NCBI GenBank assembly: GCA_041690035.1
Contig: JBDNFC010000011.1
Coordinates: 1-28,454 of the forward strand
Length of the DNA stretch: 28,454 nucleotides
Direction: 5' to 3'
From: CALSPH01 sp041690035
GTDB taxonomy: Bacteria > Bacteroidota > Bacteroidia > NS11-12g > UBA955
Shown: piece by piece, positions 9,301 to 17,240 of the stretch
Layout of the letters: each line of letters starts with the position of its first letter
Numbering within the stretch: position 1 is the stretch's first letter
Program-made: the position numbers and the translations under genes
The notes under the pieces: model-generated
The model's database searches: none
What the model was told of the DNA's origin: nothing
Seen by the model: the letters and a program-made list of their open reading frames with translations, nothing else

Positions 9301-10411
9301 GATACTGTCCAGCTACCGAACTAGTTGCTCGCATATTATAAATAGCATTATTAGACACTTCCATTCTTCCACTGCCAAACTCATTTATATAAATGCCATA
9401 AGCTATTGTAGGAATTGTGCCACTGCCTGCATTATTAAAAATCCTGTTTTTGGTAATGTACATATTTCCAGAATTTCCTGCATCTTGTGCTTCATAGTAA
9501 ATTGCTGCAGCGCCCCAAGATTCTTGCTCAGTAACATCAGGATTTGTTAAGGTGTTTTTGTCAATAATATTTTCTTCAGAAAAACCATACATTATACCTC
9601 TATAGAAATAATTAGATATCAAATTACCTCTTACCACATTTCCATTACACCCACTTGCAGAAGCATCTCCACAAAGAAAAATTCCATAAGCGGGACCAGT
9701 ACCTGCAGATGTGCCATCGTTTTGCCCACCAATAGAATTATTCAAAATTTGATTGTCATTCCCGTTGCTTCCAAAAGAGTTTGCCCCCCAAGTTCCTGCA
9801 TTCAAATTATTGTCATTTTCAGAAAACAAAATACCAGCAGAAACACTATTTGCTGAGGAAGTTTCTGTGGTAACATTCGGGCACCTGATAATACAATTTC
9901 TTATAATATTGTTATTAGAATTGTTTTTAAATTGAATGCCCCATGCCTCAGTTGTTTCTAACGAATAAAGCTCTATACTATCGAATCTAAACCAATCGGC
10001 TCCCGTTAATTTAATTGCAGCGCGCTCTGTTGAAGAACCTGTGTAATTAATAATTTCATTATTTCCTTTAAAAGTAATTGTTCTAACTGAGCTTGTTGTG
10101 CCAATGGCAGGTATAACCAATTGATCTGTATTTGCCCAAGTGTATGGCCCAGAACCAATAGCAACCCTAAATGTTGCCGCTCCTGTTACTCCTAGGCCTG
10201 TGTTGTTTGATGGCCCACCATCAGACCTACTTAAACCACTAAGATCATCGACAACAGCCATAAAAGATTGGTAAATTGTAGCACTTGCTGTAAGGTTTTG
10301 GTTAATTGTGTAGTTTCCAGAGATTTGGGCACTTAAACTTGCAGTGCAAAACAAAAACAAAAGCACCATAGCACTTTTGAGATTGAAACTAAATTTTTTG
10401 ACTCTTTTCAT
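6326..10411 (-). CDS. Giant secreted parallel beta-helix / PKD-repeat protein with T9SS sorting domain
   Basis: This 1361-residue protein begins with a signal peptide (about residues 1-28, ending SLSAQ). The N-terminal half is an Asn/Gly-rich right-handed parallel beta-helix (NNIIRNCIIRCP, GNVVRGNLISNYFYRG, YITKNRIFNNAGSG, MEVSNNAIYNM). A CARDB-like adhesive segment follows (around NGTSVCGNYTEPVTITVRNENNFPIRNVPVSYQI). Then come about five PKD-like domains, each opening with a PxxDF...aCxG cysteine motif (VDFSRVNACEG, ASFTADQACGQ, ADFSVADVCQG) and ending in YxWxFGD or related strands. The last 75 residues (VYPNPANGIVNIEV...GLYLVKLTSGNQTSTVKVTLTK) are a type A T9SS C-terminal sorting domain, so the protein is expected on the surface or outside the cell. 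Adhesin or polysaccharide-binding roles are plausible; no catalytic residues were identified. It appears monocistronic, with its own terminator. Confidence 0.88.
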   Translation of the reverse strand: MKRVKKFSFNLKSAMVLLFLFCTASLSAQISGNYTINQNLTASATIYQSFMAVVDDLSGLSRSDGGPSNNTGLGVTGAATFRVAIGSGPYTWANTDQLVIPAIGTTSSVRTITFKGNNEIINYTGSSTERAAIKLTGADWFRFDSIELYSLETTEAWGIQFKNNSNNNIIRNCIIRCPNVTTETSSANSVSAGILFSENDNNLNAGTWGANSFGSNGNDNQILNNSIGGQNDGTSAGTGPAYGIFLCGDASASGCNGNVVRGNLISNYFYRGIMYGFSEENIIDKNTLTNPDVTEQESWGAAAIYYEAQDAGNSGNMYITKNRIFNNAGSGTIPTIAYGIYINEFGSGRMEVSNNAIYNMRATSSVAGQYLYNWGGGAAGDFVSVHNTFSYDDNTDVSNPNVYAIQNYNDGGLTEFSNNIISITRTSSSTTLARYGIYDLNWGTGTFDYNDVFVNRNGTGAQASGDYYGYDGNTNISTLTAWRALGRGNSSFGLNPTFVNLATGDLRPISFPINNGGTNLGYTQDINDSARTVASPDMGAFEVRIDASTTVFTYSANGTSVCGNYTEPVTITVRNENNFPIRNVPVSYQINTSTPVVENIAGPIAANSTIVYTFVSVPRFNSPGLNSISAGVGVVDDNPANSRLTRTFTVIRTPTGSNLSFIGTQGIHNFGGFDVTVPTQPLVYSFTPPIGLTNAQYGTAPANRWNITTNVRTENAGIIVTGSSVTVPSGATNAQVSFNPPSSAIDSFVILNVVFTDPFTGCDTTIRKRIFVAPRCNPNFDFPTTICEGSGVLFDNFSTVSTGNILYKWDFGTGNIEDSATSTNPVFTFPGSGNYTVKFSCITSPYGYVDTLAKILTVTAIPLVDFSRVNACEGIPVALTNTTNPADATYIWTLGDGSPNQVTTNVSKFYTLPGGYAVTLRAEKNGCAGSKTKNVYQFAKPIANGTLASGACDNDDFGFSNSSTITSGNMGYLWNFDEPNAISTEPNPLHKFSTAGTKNVRLTAVSEFGCADSLNTPIVVNIKAAPKASFTADQACGQTPTLFTNNSITPNGIPTSTWTIENVTDINNNATRSHIWSDLGNQSVTLSVTSSNGCTDIISKNLNVLIQPIADFSVADVCQGQQAVFTNKTTSPTGEISYNWNFGDANVSADGAPIHTYNAVGQRNVTLIASILGGCSSTKIIPIEIRESPQACDFDYIKDYAKGLGVHTLTPKGGSLAGTSFKWIYSVGGSNISVAAGVSNVVFPINSTPVSITMIATKNGCECRITKTTDKTLSADAININADVNVYPNPANGIVNIEVNNNTAPLVIEIYNALGAKIADVAATELNGTFSYNFDAHPAGLYLVKLTSGNQTSTVKVTLTK

Positions 10412-10437
10412 ATGTTTTATTTATTATATTAATTCTA

Positions 10438-10478
10438 TATATATTCGGCAAATATAAGATAACTATTTGATATAAACT
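10438..10478 (-). repeat. Direct repeat copy A containing a TATATTTG -7 element
   Basis: This 41-bp copy matches 10611-10651 at 36 of 41 positions. Read on the minus strand it contains AATAGTTATCT directly followed by TATATTTG, a Bacteroidota -7 element, 27 bp upstream of the PKD gene start. The conserved part covers both the -7 and the AATAGTTATCT block. Confidence 0.7.
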
Positions 10479-10610
10479 TAAGACTGCAAATTTACAAAAC
10501 GCTGCCTGGATGTTTAACTTATTAATTTATTAAGAAGCAAATATTAAAGTTTTAGCCCCTTAAATTCATTAAAATAGTCTTATATTCACATTAGAAAAAA
10601 ACATTTTCTT

Positions 10611-10651
10611 TATATATTTGGCAAATTTAAGATAACTATTGGTTATAATCT
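10611..10651 (-). repeat. Direct repeat copy B containing a TAAATTTG -7 element
   Basis: This is the second copy, 173 bp further upstream of the PKD gene. The minus strand reads AATAGTTATCT then TAAATTTG. The only short frame behind it is 11 codons long, so it most likely acts as a second promoter or regulator site for the PKD gene, or is a relic of a duplication. Confidence 0.7.
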
Positions 10652-10898
10652 AATACTTTACAAAAAAATGACAATCCAAGTTATTATTACACTGTTTATT
10701 GTTGATAACTCTAAATAAATAATTCCAAAGGCGATTTAAGTTAAATTTTAAAAAATAAAAATACATAATCGTAAAAAACAAATATAAAATTAATCCAATG
10801 AAATCAAGTTAATAGCTTCCGTTTTAAAACTTTATTAAATATTTTTAAAATAAAACAAACGCAATTCGAATAAAAATTTATAATATTGCAGTCAAGGT

Positions 10899-11234
10899 AT
10901 GGCAATTAGTAAAAAATATTTATTTAACGACAAAGATCTGCAGCTTAGCAAGGTTTGCAAAGCATTAGGACATCCAGCAAGAATTGCAATTGTAAAAGCA
11001 TTATTGAATAAAAACAATCAAACATGCCAAGATATTGTGGATATATTGCCCTTATCGCAAAGCACTGTCTCTCAGCATTTAAAAGAATTAAGAATCGCAG
11101 GTTTGATTAAAGGATTAAATAAAAAAACAAGCGTAATCTACACTGTGGATAAAGATGCCTTAAACAATGCCCAAAGAATGCTTTCTGATATCTTTTTTCA
11201 AAAAACAGTATCAAGGCAGGCTAAATTATTCTAA
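10899..11234 (+). CDS. ArsR-family winged-helix transcriptional regulator
   Basis: The 111-residue product is a compact winged helix: LSKVCKALGHPARIAIVKALL (helices 1-2), then DIVDILPLSQSTVSQHLKELRIAGLIKG, where SQSTVSQHLKELRIAGL (53-69) is the recognition helix-turn-helix. The wing follows (TSVIYTVDKDAL). The classical metal-binding ELCVCDL box is not present: the equivalent position reads QTCQDIVD with one cysteine, so sensing of arsenic-type metals is doubtful. Such regulators usually repress a nearby operon. Here there is no obvious target on the same strand, and the next gene is convergent, so the target may be itself or distant. No terminator is visible in the 27 bp before the convergent permease gene. 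Confidence 0.88.
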   Translation: MAISKKYLFNDKDLQLSKVCKALGHPARIAIVKALLNKNNQTCQDIVDILPLSQSTVSQHLKELRIAGLIKGLNKKTSVIYTVDKDALNNAQRMLSDIFFQKTVSRQAKLF

Positions 11235-11245
11235 ATCACATTATT

Positions 11246-11280
11246 AAATCGACTTACTTAGCTAAATCGACTTACTTAGC
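11246..11280. repeat. 18-bp tandem duplication across the permease stop codon
   Basis: AAATCGACTTACTTAGCT (11246-11263) is followed immediately by 17 matching bases (11264-11280). On the minus strand the gene reads ...MLSKSI-stop; the duplicated copy would read LSKSI followed by TAA in the same frame. Confidence 0.9.
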
Positions 11281-12584
11281 ATCCATTTAAAAAGTTGTTT
11301 CCATGTTGGCTTCTTACCAAATGTTAGAATTGCAATTCTGTAAATTTTACTTGTTATAAACACCATTAGAATAAAAGTGCCGTAAAGCAGTATTGCAGAA
11401 ACTATAATTTGCCACCAAGGAGCATTAAGACAAGCCCTCACCACCATTACAGCAGGCGATGTAAAAGGTACCATACTTGCCACAATAGCAATAGTGCTGT
11501 TTCCAGAACTAAAGGCAATAGACTGACCAATAATTAAACCCAAAATTAACGGCAGGGTTATTGGCAACATAAATTGTTGAATATCCGTCTCGGCATCAAT
11601 AGCACTGCCTATTGCAGCAAAAATTGCGCTGTATAATAAATAGCCTCCTACAAAAAACAATAAAAATGTAATAAAAATCTTAGGCCATGGCAAATGAGTA
11701 AATGAGAGTAACATGGGTGATATCTGAGTCATTAATCCAGCCAAACCTGCCCTAGGAGGCATATTTGTATTGGCTATTTGAGAAATATCCAAAGAAGCCA
11801 TTGCCACACTTCCGATAAGCGCAAAAATACCTGTTAATAGCACCCAGATAAATAATTGAGTAAAACCCACAAGAGCAATTCCAATAATTTTACCCATCAT
11901 TAGATCAAATGGCCTTACTACAGATACTAAAACCTCTACAATGCGATTAGATTTTTCTTCCATCACACCACGCATTACTTGCACTGCAAAGGCAAACACA
12001 AAAAAATAAGTTAAAAAAGTAAATGCCATACCCACAAAACCAGCTACCTTGGTATTATTGTCTGTTATATTTTTGTTCTCATATTTTTTTGTCAATAAAA
12101 GAACCTTAGAATTTAGGCTGTCTAATTTGGAAGCTGAAATATGAAGCATGTCTTGCTTTTTATTATCAATATATTCTTTTACAGATTCTTTTATCTCATC
12201 TGTAGTTTTTACACCAATATTTTCATTAGAAATAAACGTTAGCTCTTGATTTTCAAATAAACCCTTGTTTTTAATTTGTAATACTCCATCTACCTCTCCT
12301 CGAGAAAGTAGCGCAAGAGCTGTATCTAAATAATTTGTTTGTTGAGTTATCAAAAGTCCGCCCCCTTTCATACTATCAGGAAAAGTAGTAATGATGCTCG
12401 AGTTATTCACCAATGCAATTTGCACAACATCTTCTTTCTCATTGGCAATGTAATACACTATTCCAAAAACCAGTGCATAAAACATTACAAATAATAATGG
12501 ACCAAGTAATGTCATTATTATAAATGATTTTTTACGAACCCTTGTTTTGTATTCTCGCTTGATTATTTTTGTTATTTGACTCAT
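11262..12584 (-). CDS. ABC-2 type transporter permease (NatB-like)
   Basis: The 440-residue membrane protein follows the NatB/ABC2_membrane_3 plan. It has a cytoplasmic N-terminus rich in basic residues (IIKREYKTRVRKKSF), TM1 at about 22-47, a large extracytoplasmic loop (about 48-185), then five further TM segments. The conserved coupling segment VMRGVMEEKSNRIVEVLVSVVRPFDLMMGKIIG lies just after TM2. The gene starts six nucleotides after the ATPase gene, so the pair should form one exporter. NatAB was described as a sodium exporter in Bacillus, but homologues in this phylum are mostly uncharacterised, so the substrate is unknown. The last codons are duplicated in tandem just past the stop. 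Confidence 0.9.
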   Translation of the reverse strand: MSQITKIIKREYKTRVRKKSFIIMTLLGPLLFVMFYALVFGIVYYIANEKEDVVQIALVNNSSIITTFPDSMKGGGLLITQQTNYLDTALALLSRGEVDGVLQIKNKGLFENQELTFISNENIGVKTTDEIKESVKEYIDNKKQDMLHISASKLDSLNSKVLLLTKKYENKNITDNNTKVAGFVGMAFTFLTYFFVFAFAVQVMRGVMEEKSNRIVEVLVSVVRPFDLMMGKIIGIALVGFTQLFIWVLLTGIFALIGSVAMASLDISQIANTNMPPRAGLAGLMTQISPMLLSFTHLPWPKIFITFLLFFVGGYLLYSAIFAAIGSAIDAETDIQQFMLPITLPLILGLIIGQSIAFSSGNSTIAIVASMVPFTSPAVMVVRACLNAPWWQIIVSAILLYGTFILMVFITSKIYRIAILTFGKKPTWKQLFKWMLSKSI

Positions 12585-12590
12585 ATAATT

Positions 12591-13481
12591 TTAAGCGGTA
12601 GGTTTGGCCATTTTTATAAAAATATCATTAATACTTGGCAAGTCTTCTTGCAAAAAAATTAAATTTTGATACTTGAGTGTTAAATCGTTAATCCAATTTT
12701 TTACATTACTGATATTGCTGTATTTATAAATATATATATCATCTTGTTGGTGGCTAAATTTCATTTTTTTATCTAAACTTTCGGGATTTAAAAAATTGTC
12801 AAAGCCCAACAACCATGTATTTGTTTTAAATTGATTTTTAATCTGAGGTATGGTTCCGTCCAATACTTTTTCAGCATTATTTATCATTACCATATAGTCA
12901 CACATTTTTTCTACACTTTCCATTTGGTGAGTTGAGTATAGAATTGTTGTACCGTTAGCTTTTAGGCTTTTTATTTCTTGCAAAACCAATTCTGCATTCA
13001 CAGGATCAAAACCAGAAAAAGGTTCATCTAAAATTAAAAACTTTGGCCTGTGCAGCACCGCATTTATAAATTGTACTTTTTGCTGCATCCCTTTGCTCAG
13101 ATCTTCCACATTCTTGTTGGCCCAATCTAGCAAGTCGAACTTTTTTAGCCACCGTGTTATTTCTGTATCTGCTTTTTCAAAATTTCGTAGAGAAGCAAAG
13201 TAACTTAATTGCTCCTTTATCTTCATTTTTTTATATAAACCACGTTCTTCTGGCAAATAACCTATCTGTGCCAAATCTTTGTCAGTCATAGGGTGCTTAT
13301 TGAAAAGAACAGCCCCTTCATCTGCATTTATAATTCTATTAATAATACGCAGCAAGGTTGTTTTTCCTGCACCGTTGGGGCCTAATAGTCCGAAAATAGA
13401 ACCCTCCGGAATTTGGAAACTGATGTTTTTTACAGCTTGTTTACTTTCATAGGTTTTAGATATATTTTTGATTTCTAGCAC
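12591..13481 (-). CDS. ABC transporter ATP-binding protein (NatA-like)
   Basis: The 296-residue ATPase has Walker A GPNGAGKT (34-41), Q-loop region IGYLPEERGLY, signature LSKGMQQ (128-134), Walker B FLILDEP (148-154) with the catalytic Glu, D-loop SGFDP and the switch His in YSTHQM. A C-terminal DUF4162-like domain of about 80 residues follows, as in NatA/YhaQ-type proteins. It powers the permease encoded 6 nt downstream. The start is a GTG (13479-13481, VLEIKN): no ATG precedes the conserved LEIKNISKTY strand. A TAATTTTG element lies only four bases upstream of that GTG. The AsmA-like gene ends 57 bp upstream on the same strand. Confidence 0.93.
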   Translation of the reverse strand: MLEIKNISKTYESKQAVKNISFQIPEGSIFGLLGPNGAGKTTLLRIINRIINADEGAVLFNKHPMTDKDLAQIGYLPEERGLYKKMKIKEQLSYFASLRNFEKADTEITRWLKKFDLLDWANKNVEDLSKGMQQKVQFINAVLHRPKFLILDEPFSGFDPVNAELVLQEIKSLKANGTTILYSTHQMESVEKMCDYMVMINNAEKVLDGTIPQIKNQFKTNTWLLGFDNFLNPESLDKKMKFSHQQDDIYIYKYSNISNVKNWINDLTLKYQNLIFLQEDLPSINDIFIKMAKPTA

Positions 13482-13538
13482 AATGCAAAATTATATAGGC
13501 ATCTCAAATCTTCTTCTTTTTTTCGATAAATCACAGCA

Positions 13539-16016
13539 TTATTCATCCCAATCTATAGAAATATGTTTTGGTTTTGGCACAATGGTATCCTTAGATTTTA
13601 GACCAAACTCTTGGCGTAAAATATTTTGAATTGTCTTTTTTTCTTCTGCAGCTTGTTGTTTTATCGTACTTATGGTATTTTTTTTATCATAAGTTATGGC
13701 TAACTTATCGGGATAGCCTAATATGTGTACAAAAATATTAAGTCCTCCATTACTTGTTTCTTCATAAAGCGATAAATCCCTATTCCTTCTTAAACTAAAT
13801 TTTTTTGCTAAAACCTGATTCAGATTTATTTTAAAATGATAATCCATAAAATTTTCCAAGCTATGCTTGCCGCTAATTAGGCTTAAATTTAATGCTGAAT
13901 TATTAATCTCAATTGGACTAAAATACATCATATTGTCTTTAATCTCAAAATTATGAATAAATTCGTCAAAAGTAATTTTTCTTAATTCCTCTATCTCTAT
14001 AAATTTAGACATAGCCTCTAAGGGTTTATAATCTTTTAGCAAGCCATTTCTTATCGTATAATCAACATTGGCAAATAAACTTGGCATTTTACAATTGAGG
14101 TATTGATCCCAAATACCGGCAACACTTATTTTTGCATCGATGTATCCAGACAAATTATTTGAAGTTATTTCTGATTGACTAAAATTATCAAAAGCAGTAA
14201 ACAATTTGACAATAGGAACATTATTGGCTATAAAATACCCCACTGGCACAAAGTCTAAAGTGGCATTATCTTGCTTGACAGTTAAACTTCCGCTCAAATT
14301 ACCTTCATAGAATAGCATCCTTAATTGCTGTAAACTTAAAAAAGAATGGGCCAATTGCGCATTACACGAAAGCTGAGAACATATAAAATTTTGTTGCTTA
14401 AAAGTGTCTATATTGATGTTTAAATTTAGATCTAAATTTGCTGGAAGTTTTAGACTTACAGGCGCAGAAGTATTAGAAGATTCTTGTGCCATAATATAGG
14501 CTACCTTATCATAATCAAGATATTGAGCGTTTAATTTACCAAATATACCAATCTCTTTGTGCTCACTAAAAAGGTAGCTTGCTATTTTTTGCACTTTCCC
14601 TTGAAAGATGAACAATTTACCCGCCAAAAGTCCTTTTAAGTTACTAATTTCTAAATCATTATCTTTAATTAAAAATGCTCCATTTAAATTGCTTAATATT
14701 CTTTCTCCTTTTTTATTACTTATACCCGCATCTATCAATATCACCTTGCCTTCGCCCTGCCACTCAGTGTAATTTGTGGTATTTTGCAATGATGCTATTA
14801 AGCCCTTATAGTGTATATCTACATTGGCTTTGCCCTCCATTGCTTGCTCCATTTTTGCAAGGTTAGAAATTTTTTGAAGTGACAAATTACCCTCAAATTT
14901 TATATCAACAAATGGGTTGCTAAAATTTTCTATCCGTCCGCTACCCGTTATCAATTCTTCATCTAAAACAGCATTAAACTTCTTAATGTTTAAAAACTCT
15001 TTATCACCGTAGTTCAAATTTGCGACAAATTCAATTTTCTCTAAACCAATATTGTAACTTTTCTCTTGCAATGAGCCATTGGTTATATTAAAGTTGATAT
15101 TTGCTTTTAAATTGTCTAAAGTTCCGCTAATAATACCATCTGCATCTAAAGTTCCTTTAGTTTCATAATTGCTTTTATCAAAATTTCTATTTGGTATAAA
15201 GGAGAACAATTGATGAAGCTCTAAATTTTCAGATTGAACTTTCAGACTCAAAGTTGGTTTTGTATTAATCTTAAAAATATCTCCCGATATATTTAATTTA
15301 GAATCAGCGATGAAAATGGCCAAACTGTGCACATTAATATTTTCAGAAATTGATAAACTACTTTTTATCTTTAATTTCTGATTCGCGATAAAAGTATCTT
15401 TCTTAAAAATAGAAAAATTGATTGCACCTTTGGTATCAATAATAAGATCTAATATTTCGTTTTTTTTATTGAGGCTAAGAGAGGTATTAGACAAAGATAG
15501 GCTGCTCAAATTTTTGGATGCGACATCTTTATACAAAAATATTGTTTTGGTCAATAATATTTTTCTTAGGTCAAAACTCGCTGAGGAAGAGGTACTATCA
15601 TTTTTAGATTTTATAATATCAAAATTTCCTTTAGATGCAGCATTAAACCCGATTCTTAAAAACAAATCATAAGATTTTATTTTGCTAATCAAAAATCTAC
15701 CGTGGATAATATCCCAAATATTAAAAACGAGGCTAATTTCTGCGGCTTCGCATAGAGGTTTATTAAACACCTTTTCTGACTCACTGACAATAACATCATT
15801 TAGCTGAAAAGTGAAATTTGGAAAACTTTTCCACCATGTAACATCAAAATCTTTTACCGTAAAAGACACTTTTAATTGATCATTTACTGCTTTTATAGCG
15901 TAAGCCTCTATGTCTTCCTTAAAAACATAAAACACGGCTAAAACCCCAATAAATAAAGCAAAAGCAATAGCCGCGAGCCATTTAAAAATTCTGAATATAT
16001 AAGTGCGCCACATCAT
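13539..16016 (-). CDS. AsmA-family inner-membrane/periplasmic protein
   Basis: The 825-residue product has a single N-terminal transmembrane helix (about residues 10-30, FKWLAAIAFALFIGVLAVFYVF). A long beta-rich periplasmic region follows, with the AsmA opening VKDFDVTWWKSFPNFTFQLNDVIV and a closing AsmA-like C-terminal domain (LEAMSKFIEIEELRKITFDEFIHNFEIKDN and following strands). AsmA-like proteins are thought to form bridge-like lipid conduits between membranes (TamB/YhdP/AsmA group), so a role in envelope lipid homeostasis is the best inference. Two ATGs in tandem (16016 and 16013) could start it. The ABC exporter pair lies 57 bp downstream on the same strand, which may or may not share its transcript. 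Confidence 0.85.
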   Translation of the reverse strand: MMWRTYIFRIFKWLAAIAFALFIGVLAVFYVFKEDIEAYAIKAVNDQLKVSFTVKDFDVTWWKSFPNFTFQLNDVIVSESEKVFNKPLCEAAEISLVFNIWDIIHGRFLISKIKSYDLFLRIGFNAASKGNFDIIKSKNDSTSSSASFDLRKILLTKTIFLYKDVASKNLSSLSLSNTSLSLNKKNEILDLIIDTKGAINFSIFKKDTFIANQKLKIKSSLSISENINVHSLAIFIADSKLNISGDIFKINTKPTLSLKVQSENLELHQLFSFIPNRNFDKSNYETKGTLDADGIISGTLDNLKANINFNITNGSLQEKSYNIGLEKIEFVANLNYGDKEFLNIKKFNAVLDEELITGSGRIENFSNPFVDIKFEGNLSLQKISNLAKMEQAMEGKANVDIHYKGLIASLQNTTNYTEWQGEGKVILIDAGISNKKGERILSNLNGAFLIKDNDLEISNLKGLLAGKLFIFQGKVQKIASYLFSEHKEIGIFGKLNAQYLDYDKVAYIMAQESSNTSAPVSLKLPANLDLNLNINIDTFKQQNFICSQLSCNAQLAHSFLSLQQLRMLFYEGNLSGSLTVKQDNATLDFVPVGYFIANNVPIVKLFTAFDNFSQSEITSNNLSGYIDAKISVAGIWDQYLNCKMPSLFANVDYTIRNGLLKDYKPLEAMSKFIEIEELRKITFDEFIHNFEIKDNMMYFSPIEINNSALNLSLISGKHSLENFMDYHFKINLNQVLAKKFSLRRNRDLSLYEETSNGGLNIFVHILGYPDKLAITYDKKNTISTIKQQAAEEKKTIQNILRQEFGLKSKDTIVPKPKHISIDWDE

Positions 16017-16098
16017 TGCTATATTAAAATATTAATTGCATTATAATTACACAACGAAGAACAAAATGCCAATATTATAGAATTTGGTTAAAAAAAGT

Positions 16099-17133
16099 TT
16101 AAAAAATAACTTCTATCGGTTTTAAACCCTCTATAAAATCGGTTTTTTCACCTGGCCTAAGTTTAGCATTATTTATAAAAACTACGGTCAAAGCAGGCAT
16201 TCTTTTTAACTCCTTTCCCAAAATTTTAAAGTCTAGTGCCAAAACATCATTTATATTTAGCCTTTTGAGCGATTGTAGCGAAAAAAAATTAGCATGTAAT
16301 TTTTGTAATTTATCAACAGATATCGTTAAATCATTTAGAGCAACAATACTTGTCAAAATAGCAATATTATCACTATTGTTCATTACGTTTAGTCCTAAAA
16401 GATTAAGTGAATTAAGCGTTTTTATCTTTTTTAATCCGGCAGGCAACAAGGCAATTTTTGTGTATGCAATGCTTAGTTCATTTAATGATGAAAGATTGCC
16501 AAAATTTGTCCCTAAATTAGAAACATTGGTTTGATCCAAAATTAGAATTTTTAAATTTTGTAGTTTGGATAGCCCATCAGGTAAGCTTTCTATAGGGTTT
16601 AAGCTCAAAAAAAGAACCTCTAATTTAATTAAAGAATTTATAGAATCGCTCAATAATGAAATTTGATTTCCACCATACATAGCATCACCCATATCAAGGT
16701 ATTTTAGGTTGGGTAATTGTAGCGGCATTTTAGTCAAAAAATTACCTGCAAAATCCAGGTATTGCAAATTACCAATTTTCTCTAATGAGGTAGGCAGCCT
16801 TTTAAGGTTAGATTGATTGATTCTCAAAAAAATCAATTTTGATAATTTGGGAAAAACACTATCACAATCTAATGCATTGTCACTTATTATCTGCAGCACT
16901 CTTAGGTTTATAAAAAGTGAATAGTTGGTAATAAAAGATTTTACTTCTTCAGGATTGGTCAAAATTAAGCTTTCAGTATATTGAGGGGTTTTTATGGCAT
17001 CAAAAAAGTTTTCTTGTGTTATTTCTTGTAATATTTGCACTTTGGCATAGGTCTCATTATTTTGACCTGGCAAATTATTGAAAGCTGCACAAAGAAAAAA
17101 GATAAGTAAAATAGTGTTTTTAAATGACTTCAT
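16099..17133 (-). CDS. Exported leucine-rich repeat protein
   Basis: The 344-residue protein has a signal peptide (about residues 1-23, MKSFKNTILLIFFLCAAF...). A capping region of about 50 residues follows, then around ten leucine-rich repeats between residues 75 and 320 (LSKLIFLRINQSNLKRLPTSL, IGNLQYLDFAGNFLTKMP, LIKLEVLFLSLNPIESLPDGL, LQNLKILILDQTNVSNL). Repeat spacing of about 23 residues with LPxxL ends resembles the bacterial/plant-type LRR group used for protein binding. There is no T9SS sorting domain, anchor or enzymatic domain, so it is probably periplasmic or loosely surface-bound. A TAGATTTG -7-like element (17160-17167) lies 27 bp upstream of the start. Partner unknown. Confidence 0.85.
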   Translation of the reverse strand: MKSFKNTILLIFFLCAAFNNLPGQNNETYAKVQILQEITQENFFDAIKTPQYTESLILTNPEEVKSFITNYSLFINLRVLQIISDNALDCDSVFPKLSKLIFLRINQSNLKRLPTSLEKIGNLQYLDFAGNFLTKMPLQLPNLKYLDMGDAMYGGNQISLLSDSINSLIKLEVLFLSLNPIESLPDGLSKLQNLKILILDQTNVSNLGTNFGNLSSLNELSIAYTKIALLPAGLKKIKTLNSLNLLGLNVMNNSDNIAILTSIVALNDLTISVDKLQKLHANFFSLQSLKRLNINDVLALDFKILGKELKRMPALTVVFINNAKLRPGEKTDFIEGLKPIEVIF

Positions 17134-17190
17134 TAAATGTAAATATTATTTTGAAATTGCAAATCTAATGCCACAAAAATTAAATAAAAA

Positions 17191-17219
17191 AAAACCTCAA
17201 AATTTTATTTTGAGGTTTT
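17191..17219 (-). terminator. Rho-independent terminator after rplS
   Basis: A 13-bp perfect stem (AAAACCTCAAAAT at 17191-17203 pairing with 17207-17219) encloses a TTT loop. On the minus strand it is followed by a long T-run. It lies 22 bp past the rplS stop. Confidence 0.9.
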
Positions 17220-17240
17220 AAATTATAATCGTTAAAATAG

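Larger units (their letters stand above)
10412..10898. other. 487-bp intergenic region between divergent genes
   Basis: No coding frame was found on either strand. The stretch holds two copies of a 41-bp promoter-like repeat (10438-10478 and 10611-10651) oriented for the PKD gene, and a weak TAATATTG -7-like element (10881-10888) ahead of the ArsR gene. Nothing else in it was recognised. Confidence 0.6.

Noticed and set aside
11144..11152. TGTGGATAA, exact reverse complement of the DnaA box
   Set aside because: A single copy inside the ArsR coding region, with no other boxes near; chance is likely.
14675..14866. Plus-strand frame inside the AsmA-like gene, and similar opposite-strand frames elsewhere
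   Set aside because: They lie wholly within well-supported genes on the other strand and show no family features.
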